Positions 23,702-33,959 of a stretch of 64,000 nucleotides of DNA are shown here, in pieces. The translations under genes were made by a program, and so were the position numbers. The notes under the pieces are model-generated. The model saw only the letters and a program-made list of their open reading frames with translations, ran no database searches and was not told where the DNA came from. Positions within the stretch are counted from its first letter, which is position 1. Every line of letters begins with the position of its first letter. The DNA comes from Carallia brachiata (taxonomy: Eukaryota; Streptophyta; Magnoliopsida; Malpighiales; Rhizophoraceae): positions 7,970,575-8,034,574 of the forward strand of contig JADCRB010000040.1 in NCBI GenBank assembly GCA_021464245.1, in the 5' to 3' direction.

Positions 23702-26700
23702 ATGAACCTGTTCGTGGCGAGGTCCTTGATGCGAGGCGCGTTTACTACCGGTGGCTGGAGCCGGTCCAGCCGGAGCTTCATCTCGACGGCGAGCCTTGTG
23801 AGGCCTGTTGCGGACCGGCGGTGGAGTTCAGGCACCAGCGCGTGGCTTCTACTGGAGCATTCTACTGGACGAGGATGTTGAACTCGACGGCGGAGGCGGC
23901 GGTGGCTTCCAAGGAGAGGAAGGAGAGCTCGGAGGTGAAAGAGGCTGACAAAGGTGTCGTCGGAGTGGTGAAGACGAGCGACGGAGCGGTGATTTCGGGC
24001 TACTGGGGAATAACGAGGCCGAAGATCACGAGAGAGGACGGGACTGAGTGGCCTTGGAACTGTTTCATGGTAATAGTAAACGTTTTTTTTTTTTTTTTCC
24101 GCTACTCTGTTTTGCGATTGTAGTTTAGAGCTGCGTTCGAAGCTTAATTAGTAATCAGAGACTTGATTTTGATTTTTTGTTGATTTTGTAGCCATGGGAG
24201 ACGTATCGTTCTGATACAACGATAGATCTGTCTAAACATCATGCGCCGAAGACATTTCTGGATAAAGTTGCGTTGAAGACTGTGAAAATTCTTCGAATGC
24301 CAACCGATGTATTTTTTCAGGTTCGATTTCCTTTTTTTACTTCTCCTTTTTGTTTTTTATTTATTTTTAATATTGGAAGTTGAATGTGTCATTTTTTTGA
24401 AACTTTTTTCCCCAATTTTTTAGATTTCGGAACTGATGCTCTGTAACAGCTTGATTTAGCTTTAATATTTGCGTGTTTGATTTTCTGAAGCAATTGCAAC
24501 TGGTCTTTTCTGAATGTGTTGTAACCTTACATTTGTTCTTCCTCGGCTGAGTTGGCAACCAAGGAAACATGTAAGGTTACAACACATAAAGCCAGCCTGC
24601 CTCAATACAATTCTTGGTATTGCATAAGACTTATACCATTTAAAGGAATTTGAGAAACAATTCTTGGAAGAACTCGGGTGTCTATTGTTAGGAATTGGAT
24701 CTGGTATGAAGGAGAAGTGAGAACAGAATGTGATGGAAATGGGAATGCTCTGGTAATGTTTGATTGGTATTACAGTAGTTGGAAGTGGTGGTCAAGCTTG
24801 CCTCAATACAAATCACCTGGTTTGTCAGTAACATTCTCTACTAGCTAGTCTGTGTGAGAAATTAAATCACAGGATGGCAAGGTTAAATTATGTGGTTATA
24901 TGTTTGAATGCTACGATTGCTTTCTATTAATCACGTAGTGCCTTGGAATGTTTCCTCTGCTGATGAAATTGTAGTGGGACAAAGGTTAATTAATCTTCAT
25001 TCATCCAGTCCACTTGTCAGGTATCTTTTTTTGGGGGATCTAAACCAGCAAGAAGTTATTCAGAATTTGTTTGCTCATGTCAATTTGTTCAGTTTAATTT
25101 CCAGAGACTCTTTGTAGGGATCAAAATTTGTTCAGTTTGTAGGGATCAACATCCTCAGTTGTTTTTTTTTTTTTTAAATAAGGAATATGAGAAGCTATGT
25201 GCTTTAAGTTGCTCTTTTTTACCAGCAATAGTGCATGTCTTCACCAAGTATTTTTCCATTTTATGTTATTTTAGCCAATAGTAATTTTTTTTTTTTTTTT
25301 CTATATGTTGCAGAGACGGTATGGTTGTCGTGCAATGATGCTTGAAACAGTGGCAGCTGTCCCTGGTATGGTAGGAGGTATGCTGCTGCACCTAAGGTCT
25401 CTCCGCAAGTTCCAGCAAAGTGGAGGTTGGATTAAAGCCTTGCTTGAAGAAGCAGAGAACGAGCGAATGCACCTAATGACAATGGTGGAACTTGTGAAAC
25501 CCAAATGGTATGAGAGGCTTCTGGTTCTTGCAGTGCAGGGGTTTTCTTTAATGCCTACTTTGTGCTCTATCTACTTTCCCCAAAGTTGGCACACAGAGTC
25601 GTTGGATATTTGGAGGAGGAAGCCATACACTCATATACAGAGTATCTGAAAGATATCAAATGCGGTAAAATTGAAAATGTTCCAGCTCCTGCTATCGCAA
25701 TAGATTACTGGAGGCTACCAAAGGATGCAACCTTGGAGGATGTTATTACAGTGGTTCGTGCTGATGAGGCTCACCATCGTGATGTTAATCATTTTGCTTC
25801 TGTGAGTATCACTCATCAATTTATTGTCCCCATTATGTTATTGCCTTTGTTCCTTTATAGGTTGATTTTGTTCAAAATTATCAGAAGGTCCATGCTTGTA
25901 CTCCTGTGATTATAGGACGTTTACTTCACCACTGTTTCCAAATTTTTTCAATTACCAGTGACTATTTCGGAGAAAAAGAATTGATTTCTGGGATTAATAT
26001 GTCTGATTGCGACTGCATACAGTATACTTATTGACTGCATTGATGTTTTACTTCTCTGTATTCGTTGTAATTATACAGTATCTTGTGACAAATTCCAATG
26101 CAAGAAACTACTGATATTTGATAAATAATAGACAAACTAATTGCTGTATGAATATACTCTTGAGCAGTACACTGAAGGAAAAAAATCTTTCGTTTTGACT
26201 TGAAGTCTTGAATATGTCAATAGTTAGCTATGCAGCTACAAGGAAAATCCCTAATGTGTCTTTTTATTTCTCCCTCCTTTTGTTTTTTTTTTTTTTTGGG
26301 TGGGGGGGGGGGGGGGGGGCTGGTGTTCTTATTGTGGGGTAGTGTCTTATTGTGGAGTTCTCAAAGGCATGTAGGTAACTGGCTTCCTGTCATTTTTTTT
26401 TTTCATCCATACATGATCGATGTAGCATCAATTTTCTGTTCTATTATTTATGTTACTACTTTTGGATGTTTTGAGAACTTAGAGCAATTTAGGAAACGAG
26501 GTTATTATTTTGCACCATTTGCAGACTATTAATGTATCATATTTTGCATATGATAAGTAGTAGCGCCGCATGGATTACAACGTCAGAGTTTATTTAGAAG
26601 TGCTTCCTGCTGTTGGTAATCTTCTAATTTGCCTTTGACCTAATAGTCAATAATAGAAGAAAATATGATTAATAAGGTATACTGCAATAAATGTCTGGCA

Positions 26701-26940
26701 ATTGTTTGACAGTAGTTTTCACGATCTTGTTCGTTATGCTTCATTACTGCAGGTTTTATCATCATGGATCTGTAATTGTTGTCTGCTCCTGAAATATACA
26801 ATATGCCACAGGGTCTTTGACTATAATGTGTTTCTTTTCTATTTCTATGTGCTGACACTTCATCTGCATTTGCCGCATAGGATATCCATTTTCAGGGTAA
26901 GGAATTAAGAGAGGCACCAGCCCCGGTTGGTTATCATTGA
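23702..26940 (+). CDS. AOX2: mitochondrial alternative oxidase, AOX2 type (two apparent frame breaks)
   Basis: A diiron ubiquinol oxidase of the inner mitochondrial membrane; it reduces oxygen to water without pumping protons. Four exons with GT-AG introns: 23702-24069, 24192-24320, 25314-25801, 26881-26940, about 348 codons, normal for the family. ATG 23702 opens an Arg/Ser-rich presequence ([14 protein letters not shown]). Regulatory cysteines lie in WPWNCFMPWETY and [10 protein letters not shown]. Iron ligands lie in [27 protein letters not shown] and [12 protein letters not shown]. The end is [18 protein letters not shown] and WPWNCFM fit AOX2 better than AOX1. The frame slips between the presequence and GAFYWTRML (about 23810-23855, one base short). 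It slips again at 25538-25541, where GGGG stands for the five G needed to read [11 protein letters not shown]. Exon 3 is 488 nt where 489 is expected. Either a dying gene or assembly errors. Confidence 0.9.
24514..24587. repeat. 19-bp perfect inverted repeat in AOX2 intron 2
   Basis: ATGTGTTGTAACCTTACAT (24514-24532) and its exact reverse complement (24569-24587) are separated by 36 nt. The pair lies in the 993-nt second intron and would form a hairpin in the pre-mRNA. Confidence 0.85.
26302..26319 (+). repeat. G18 homopolymer in AOX2 intron 3
   Basis: A T-run, GGGT, then 18 G in a row on the coding strand, inside the 1079-nt third intron. It can form G-quadruplexes and is a likely place for sequencing or length error. 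Confidence 0.9.
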
Positions 26941-26944
26941 ACGG

Positions 26945-28195
26945 ACTTCCGTGTGGATAGTTGAGCTGAGGAATCGACTCCATCTGAAGCGATAACTCTT
27001 GGGTATTAAAGCAGGAATTGTGTAGTGCATGAAAGTGAGATGGTAAATAGCATGTAGTGTGTTAAGGAGTATAAAGTCTCATATTGATAAAATACAAAAA
27101 TCTTATACAACTTATAATATTCTTGGACTTCTTCTGCTACTAGCTTAAACTTGTAAGAAGATTTGAGGTACAAGATGAATTAAATAAATTTCGCCATATA
27201 TATGAGCATGCAGGCTTAAATGAGATGAATAATGCTTTAAATGGTTTAAAGTAACATCTTTATCTGGCCCTCCTATGATTCGTGGAAGTATATAGGAGTT
27301 GAGTTACTTTGCATAAAGGCTCAGTATTTATTTTTCAGGCCACGATAAAGTGACCACCTCTCCATCAGGCGTATAGGTCTGATTGAAACCTCCATCCTTT
27401 GAAGAGCTTGGAAGGAAACAGGTTGCGGTACTTAACCCCACCCGCCTTCCCAAGCTCTCTTTCAATTCTAGGCAAGACTTGTTCACTGTATGACAAGTTT
27501 TTGGTTGTCAAGCAGCATCCACATCTGTTATTCAGCTCGCTGCGCAATTTTCCCTGGCAATGGGTCTTCTTACACTTTTAGAAGGCTTTAGAGCATTGTG
27601 TAGTACAGAGGCTGAACTTAACGACACGTGGTGATTAAGCCTGTGTAAATGCACTCAAAAAGCTACGATTTTGAGCGAAGCATGAGAATGAAAATGGGCT
27701 CTCGGGAAATTTACTTGTTCAAACGTTATTTTATTTTTATTTCTTTTTTCAAGTCAACCCAACGCAGCGTTTTCTTAATTATCTGTTCCTCGGTTGTCAA
27801 ACGCAAGCAATATCTTTGTACGCACGACATCAATTCATTTTCAAAGAATCACACGTGCAAGATTTTATTGTAGAACCAAAAGCCTGTTTTCACTGAAATA
27901 AGAAATTCGTAGCACATTGATTGATGATAATTCTTTATCACTGTAGACCGAAAAAGAAAATGCTGTACAGTCGACAAATTTATCGTACCTCCAAATTTAG
28001 AAACACAAACAATTACTTCCATGCGCCAGTAAATTGTTACTAGAAAATTTCTTTCCATTTATTCAGTTTTGAGTTTTGGCGGGAATACCGTCTTTAACAA
28101 ACAACGGTCACTCACTCCTAGAAGTGGATAATGACCTCGAAGTGAGTAATGACCTCCAAGCGAAAGCTCAAATTTCATTTCACTTCACAAAGAAA
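26945..28195. other. 3' flank of AOX2 and intergenic DNA
   Basis: The first few hundred bases may be AOX2 3' untranslated region. On the minus strand 27365-27568 an open frame begins KCKKTHCQGKLRSELNNRC, is cysteine-rich, and ends QSDLYA. It has no ATG start and no family I recognise, so it may be a gene fragment. The rest shows nothing. Confidence 0.35.
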
Positions 28196-28202
28196 AAAAA
28201 TT

Positions 28203-28392
28203 AGTATCGCAAGCAAATTTGTCTCGAAATTTTATTCTAATAAAATTACGATTGATATTTTTAAAATAAAAATTAATATTTTTTAAATATTTTTTATTTT
28301 AATTTTAAAAGTAATATTTATTATTTTTATATTTTAAAAATATCAATTTTCGTTTTATAAATATTAGTCGCAATTTCTCTCAAGACATAGCA
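28203..28392. repeat. short foldback repeat, family 2
   Basis: The left side (CGATTGATATTTTTAAAAT) and the right side (ATTTTAAAAATATCAATTTTCG) are inverted copies, and pairing extends outward to about GTCTCGAAATT / AATTTCTCTCAAGAC. The core recurs at 48165-48290 and 49963-50150. Confidence 0.55.
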
Positions 28393-28399
28393 CTACCTC

Positions 28400-29595
28400 A
28401 TTAGCGGAAGGTGAGCATGTTCGTTTGACTCAAACAGAGCACTAATTATCCGTTATACTATATGGTACGAAAATTGAAGAATTAATTCCCTAATTAGATA
28501 CAAATAAAGCTTGGATAGGTGCCCTGCACTAAACAAATAAGCACGGTTGTAATCTCACACATCCTACCCTTCCCCGCAAGAATTCTGATTTATTGGCAAG
28601 GAGGCGAAAAAATAGATTCAGAAGAACTGCACGGAGGGGCCGTTGAATTGCTGACAAAGCCTGGGCTCGCTTACGGAAAATGGAAATAGATAAGTGAATA
28701 TTTAGGAAAAGAGATGAATCCTCTAAAACTCGTACACACTAAGGCCGAAATATTATAACATTATACATATGGAAGCTCTAACAATTTATGGCCTGGTTGG
28801 ATAAATTCATTTGTAATAAGAGTCTGATCTTTCGTTGCCAAAAAATTTCTTTCATATCCACAACTAGATAGTGCGGGGGACTCTAATAGGATTTCTTTCA
28901 ATAGAATGGTTGCAAGTTATTATAGAACTTGAAGGCAGGCTTTGAACCCTGGGTTTTGGAACTCAGGATCTAACATAAAACAAGCACGGAGAAAGGAACC
29001 TAGAAAATATGCAGAATATGAGATTAATGCAGGAAAATTCATGTGTATAATGCACCTAATTTCAAATATGTTCGAGTTTACACACAGCACTGCCTTTCCA
29101 GTTTCCAGCTTTTACGAGAGTTTTTCTTTTCCTTTCTGGGATTTCACTTCGTAAGTTTTTCCACACGTAATGTGCTGCAGAAGTCAACAAACAAGATTCA
29201 GTTGAGCCAACATACACGCCAGTATACCATTAGAGTATTCTAGGTGTCACAATCACAAAGAAAATTATTACCGATATGGACAAAGACATCATACCTCAAT
29301 CAGGGTACCAAAAGATATGCTCAATAATGTAACCCCCTTCAAAATATTTTAAAATAAAGGCCGGAAACAGACTGTAGTTAACAATTATGCAAGGGCTAAC
29401 AAACATGGATGCAGATTATGATTAAGGCTGAAATACAACTCAAACTGTTGTGACAGACTGAAGCGTTGAAAGACAAAATAAAAGTTTGGTCCAATGGTCT
29501 AGTCAAGTCATATAACTATAGGGAGCAAGATGATAGAATTTACATCCCCAACGTCAACAATAAATCTACCTTCAAGTGTCGCCATAAGTTAATTC
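28400..29595. other. intergenic, no gene recognised
   Basis: Mixed composition with short open frames only. No domain, RNA gene or defined repeat is seen. Confidence 0.5.
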
Positions 29596-29730
29596 AAACC
29601 AGAGAGCGTCAATCCAAGTGGAAGGCATTCTAAATTTCCAACTTGAACCCACTTGACAACCTATGCGGTAGTAAATCAAGGCCCCACATGTGGAGGTCCA
29701 AATTTTTCTGGCATCCCATCAGCAGTCTCT

Positions 29731-29752
29731 CCCTCTCTCTCTCTCTCTCTCT
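29731..29752. repeat. (CT)n microsatellite in duplication unit 1
   Basis: About eleven CT units with one interruption (CCCT) at the left. Confidence 0.9.
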
Positions 29753-29938
29753 ATGTTAAGTGACCAGGGGTGGGGGGACTTCTTTTCCCCTTGCTGTTCC
29801 TTGTTCACTAAGAAAGAACAAAGAGAGTCAATCAAAGTGGAGAAGCATTCCAAATTTTCAATTTGAACCCACTTGACAACCTATGCGTAGTAAATGAAAA
29901 GCCCCAAATGTGGAGGTCCCAATTTTTGTAGCATCCCA

Positions 29939-29941
<3 letters not shown>

Positions 29942-29975
<34 letters not shown>
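29942..29975. repeat. (CT)n microsatellite in duplication unit 2
   Basis: About seventeen CT units, longer than the tract in unit 1, so the array grew or shrank after the duplication. Confidence 0.9.
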
Positions 29976-29980
<5 letters not shown>

Positions 29981-30049
29981 TTGGGTGACCGAGGGTGGGG
30001 GAAATTTTTTTCCCCTCGCTGTTCCTCGTTCACTAAGAAAAAACATAAG

Positions 30050-32215
30050 ATAGAACGTGAAGTGCTGCACCCCCATCCCCCTTAAAACAAAAAAAATCCT
30101 CTCTGATCTTTGTTTTCTACCTCCTCAGCAACACAGTCTAATGTTGCATAAACTACTCCCCATTTTCAATATTAGGTCCTGAACATGAAGATTTCATTAG
30201 AGCATATACATACTTATAGAACAGCAAATGCAATCCATAAATTACCAGCTACAAAGCATGAAAAACTAGTAATCTTGTCCAAGTCATTTCTTCCAAAAAA
30301 GAAATGATCAGCTTCACAGTTAATTAGATTTAAAATTCTAGCACTTTACTCCAACAAGTGTACATTTCGATGTGATGAAAATCTGCCATCCTACCGGAAA
30401 TAAAGATCACCTTCAACTCAACAATTAGACAAGCTAGATAACAATGTTCTTATAGATAAAAAGTTCAATGTGATGAGAATGCATATCACTTTACCACGGT
30501 TATAAGTTCCCCAAATTGTGAAACAGACTACTCAAGGAGGTTTAGCAATTGAGATGTAACATTATTCATTGAGGATATTTCTGCAAACCTAATAGCCCCA
30601 ATAAAAAAGTACTGGCACACATCCACGAACACATGGGATGGTATTTAGTCAGTATCACACAGCACAATATGCAAAGCACCAGCTTGTTTCTGTTTTCCTT
30701 ACATACTTAAGCAGTTTATTGATTACACAAAAACAAGGGAAGAAGAAGGAGAGTAGGAGGAGGAGCAAAGACGAATAACAACAGCAGCAACAGCAACAAC
30801 AACCTAAAACTATGCCTAATCTGTCAAGCCTTGAGAAAAAAAAGAGAGACCCCTCCTATACCAAACCTATCATCAATCACAACATTGACACCAAAAGGTT
30901 TCTAGTTATTCCAATTATGTGCAATCAAATATAAAACGCTGAATAGTGGATGATATATTATCAACAACATATATAGGTGTACTTCTTCCACTTCCAAGAA
31001 GGATGAACAACATTTTTAACAGCGGTTTTCAAAGACACAACCACACTTGCACAGTACCATAAACAGACCCTTGAACAAGACAAAAATCCCAAACATGATA
31101 CCCTACAACCAATTCATTTTGATCAAAAACTACTAATGGAATGTGAACAGGACAGAAAGAAAGTCAGCAGGATAGGGAAAGATTTCCTGATATCCCATTC
31201 CAAAATCAAAATATATGTTTTCAATTTTCTATGTGTAAATACATACAAGCTATTCTCTATCCTCAATGTCTAGCACTCTTTCCAAATCAAAAACACCAAA
31301 CTGCCAACCAAGTGACGTCCCTGGCAGTCTTCACTCTTGCCTCACAAGGGCACAGGACCCAAGCCAAAGTCCTTTCTCATCTTTTACTTTCCATGAACCT
31401 GAGAATTACCTGGAGTAATATACACAAGGCTCCAAAAGATCCTTGTGAATTCAAAACAGATGGGAATCAAATTCTTGGCAACTCCGAAATATGCATAAAA
31501 AAAATCCACTCAGCATGCATCATCTCACTTCGTTACAAGAGAATCTAGCATTAAATATCCACATAATAGTTTTTGAAGGTCATGTGACAAATTTTTGCCC
31601 CGTTTCCTCAACTGGGACGGCCCCTTATATAGAGTTTCTCAGGGCCATATTCCCAATTGTGTTTTGTTAAAATGAAGTCTGAAATGAGAAGCTCCCAAAC
31701 ACACACTCTCACGAAAAAGCTACCCTGATTATCAAATGGCCTTCAAGGGAAACCGATCCTGAGTTGATCGAGCTCTTTGAAAAGGAAATTACATTACTAT
31801 GCTGCATTCCCCATTCTTAGCCAAAATCCATCAACTTCATTCTTCCACCAGGTAAAAATACACCGTGTTAAGATCCTTCGGTAAACCCGCATACAGCTAA
31901 ATCAACACTTCAAATTACGCGAATAATTTTCAAAATAGTCAAACCCATTTCTAAAGTAAAAGAGGAGAAAAAAATGCAAGCTAAGATCTTCTTCTTCTTA
32001 TTCTTTCTCCGTCTCCCGCTCCCTATTTCCCCTTCTTTATTCCTCAATTGGGTCTCTAGCAATTGTATTCCAATTAACCTGGATTTATTCCATTTCGAGG
32101 ACTTTGAATTGCAAGCTATGAGTCCCTAATTTTCTCAATGTTCGTCGAGTGGAGAGGGAAGGAAAAGAACTCACACAACAGTTTAATAAATACCAATACT
32201 TACATTATTCGATCC
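30050..32215. other. intergenic and 3' flank of the RING-H2 gene
   Basis: No gene-like frame. The part nearest 32220 is probably the 3' untranslated region of the minus-strand RING gene. A CAACAACAG/CAGCAACAGCAAC stretch lies at about 30777-30803. Confidence 0.5.
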
Positions 32216-32222
32216 AAAATCT

Positions 32223-33164
32223 TCAGGAGTCGCTGTTTTGGCCGCCTCCTCCGCCACCGCTATCACTCGTGGACCCATGTCTTCCAAATGGCCACGGCAA
32301 CGAAATACTAAACCGCCTCTCAACCGTCCGATTCTCCCCATCATTACCTCTCGATCCATCATTGCCCTGAGTGTCGCCTGTCCTGCTCTCATATTCAGCA
32401 TCGTCCGTGGGCAACTCATACCGGCAAACTGGACACGAATTGTGCATTTCCAGCCAAGGTATTAGACAATCTTTGTGGTATATGTGCTTGCAGGGCATTT
32501 GCTTCGCCTCAGCGCCCTTCTCAAAATCGTCCTTGCACACAGCACACTGATTCATCTCAGAATCCAGAGATTCACCGGCGATTTTGATGGTCGGCAGAGA
32601 ATCGATGGCCGATTTTGATGCCGGCGGGGTTCCGTACCTACTCGGATCATTCTCTGCCAGCTGTTGGATCAGTTGCTCCAGTCCGGGCCCGATGAAGTAA
32701 TCACCGAGGTTGGCCGGGAGGCGGAATCCCGGATCGGAAGGATTGTTCTCGATAACGAACTGGATGCGAGCCCCCCCGGATTGGAGATTCTGGAGATGGT
32801 TCCGCAGGAAATCGAGGGGATTGAAGGCAGAAGGCTCGCCGGAGGATGGACCAAAGAAGTTAGGATTTTGAAAGTCGGCATTAGTGGCGGAGGCGGTGGC
32901 GGAGGAGAAGAGGAGAGGCAATAGAGAAGAGAAAGGGTCGCCGTGAGGAAATCCAAAGGGATTCATTGTCTGGGAGGCGAAGTCAGCTCCCGAATTAGGG
33001 TTTTCACATTCTTCGAGAAATCCCTCGTGGCAGAGAGGGCAGGACGGGTCGGAGGTCGGAGAGACCGTTATCGTGACGGTTCTGTTACATTGGTAGCAGA
33101 AGAACGACTTGCAGACATCGGCAGCTGCACCACCGCCGCCGGTGGAAGCTCCGGTGAAGGACAT
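32223..33164 (-). CDS. RING1-like RING-H2 E3 ubiquitin ligase, intronless
   Basis: An E3 ligase that passes ubiquitin from an E2 enzyme to target proteins. 313 codons, one exon, start ATG at 33162-33164. An N-terminal zinc ribbon has CYQC (residues 23-26) and CPLC (42-45). The middle has the family block FVIENNPSDPG...LGDYFIGPGLEQLIQQL. The RING-H2 finger has C207, C210, C225, H227, H230, C233, C244 and C247, all metal ligands present. The C-terminus has RRFSISLPWPFGR and a Gly/Ser tail, as in plant RING1/RHC1A-type (BTL-like) proteins. Length is normal and nothing is broken. There is no signal peptide or membrane segment, so cytosol or nucleus. Its substrate cannot be read from sequence. The nearest neighbour upstream is a dead LINE, so no operon-like context. 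Confidence 0.95.
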   Translation of the reverse strand: MSFTGASTGGGGAAADVCKSFFCYQCNRTVTITVSPTSDPSCPLCHEGFLEECENPNSGADFASQTMNPFGFPHGDPFSSLLPLLFSSATASATNADFQNPNFFGPSSGEPSAFNPLDFLRNHLQNLQSGGARIQFVIENNPSDPGFRLPANLGDYFIGPGLEQLIQQLAENDPSRYGTPPASKSAIDSLPTIKIAGESLDSEMNQCAVCKDDFEKGAEAKQMPCKHIYHKDCLIPWLEMHNSCPVCRYELPTDDAEYESRTGDTQGNDGSRGNDGENRTVERRFSISLPWPFGRHGSTSDSGGGGGGQNSDS

Positions 33165-33330
33165 GATAATAGCCGGAGTAATTATACGTATCTATATCTG
33201 TGCGCCGTAGAGACCCTGGGAAGACTTTGTTGTTTAGATAATGCAGAGACGAATTCTAAATCAGTAATCGGAAATTACATTTATAGACAGCAGAGCAAAA
33301 TAAGATAAATCTTAAGGAAAACCAAAAAAA
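33165..33330 (-). promoter_or_regulatory. 5' leader and proximal promoter of the RING-H2 gene
   Basis: The region directly upstream of the ATG (minus strand) runs to an A-rich stretch near 33320-33340. No clear TATA box stands at a standard distance. Extent is assigned by position only. Confidence 0.35.
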
Positions 33331-33959
33331 AAAAGGGGCCCATTTGAACCCCAAAAACAAAAAAAGCCTTTTACCAAAATTAATTGTTAAGTATTGTTAT
33401 CCAAACAAAAGTTTATAAAAGACTACAAAAATATTATTTGACAAAAATAATTGAATTTACCCTTCTTAAGAATTTTCGTACCAAAATTCTATTATTCTCT
33501 TACTTATATTACTTTACAGTAATTATTTGGAGCTTGTTTATTATACTGCAAGCCTTTTGCTATTATTCTCAGTTTTCTGTTGTTCTTTCGTTACTATTAG
33601 TCGTCTGTTTTCTTTTGTTTGTTGTTTCTTGTTTTTTTTTTTTTTTTTAATAGTAATGAAATGCATAAGGAGAAAACAAAACAAAAAAAATGTATAAGTT
33701 ACGTCAACACAACAAATTATCTATGTCTTGGAATAGTCAATCTCACTAAATTAGCTCAAAGTAAACGTCTAATACTTGGTGGTCGCTGCTCCCACACTAT
33801 AAGAAAATTTTCATTGTCGCATCCCAAATTGGTCATAAAATCTGTACATAAATTTCTCTCTTTTAATGTATGTGAAAACGACAATCCTACGCTTCTTTGG
33901 ACAGCCTGAAGCGTTCTGCAAGAATACGACAATAAGAGTCATTTTCTCATCCGGCTGAA

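Larger units (their letters stand above)
29601..30048. repeat. tandem duplication, two units of about 221-227 bp
   Basis: Unit 1 (29601-29820) and unit 2 (29821-30048) share AACCCACTTGACAACCTATG, TGTGGAGGTCC, GCATCCCA, a CT microsatellite, GGGTGGGG, TTTTCCCC and GTTCACTAAGAAA in the same order, with scattered differences. Confidence 0.85.

Noticed and set aside
23689..24123. 144-codon frame starting at TTG 23689 as the AOX2 N-terminus
   Set aside because: The start is TTG and the first 50 residues do not look like a targeting sequence. The ATG at 23702 in the next frame gives a clear mitochondrial presequence. The frame also reads past the true donor at 24070.
31231..31548. 105-codon + strand frame
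   Set aside because: No motif, no exon partners, composition like its surroundings.
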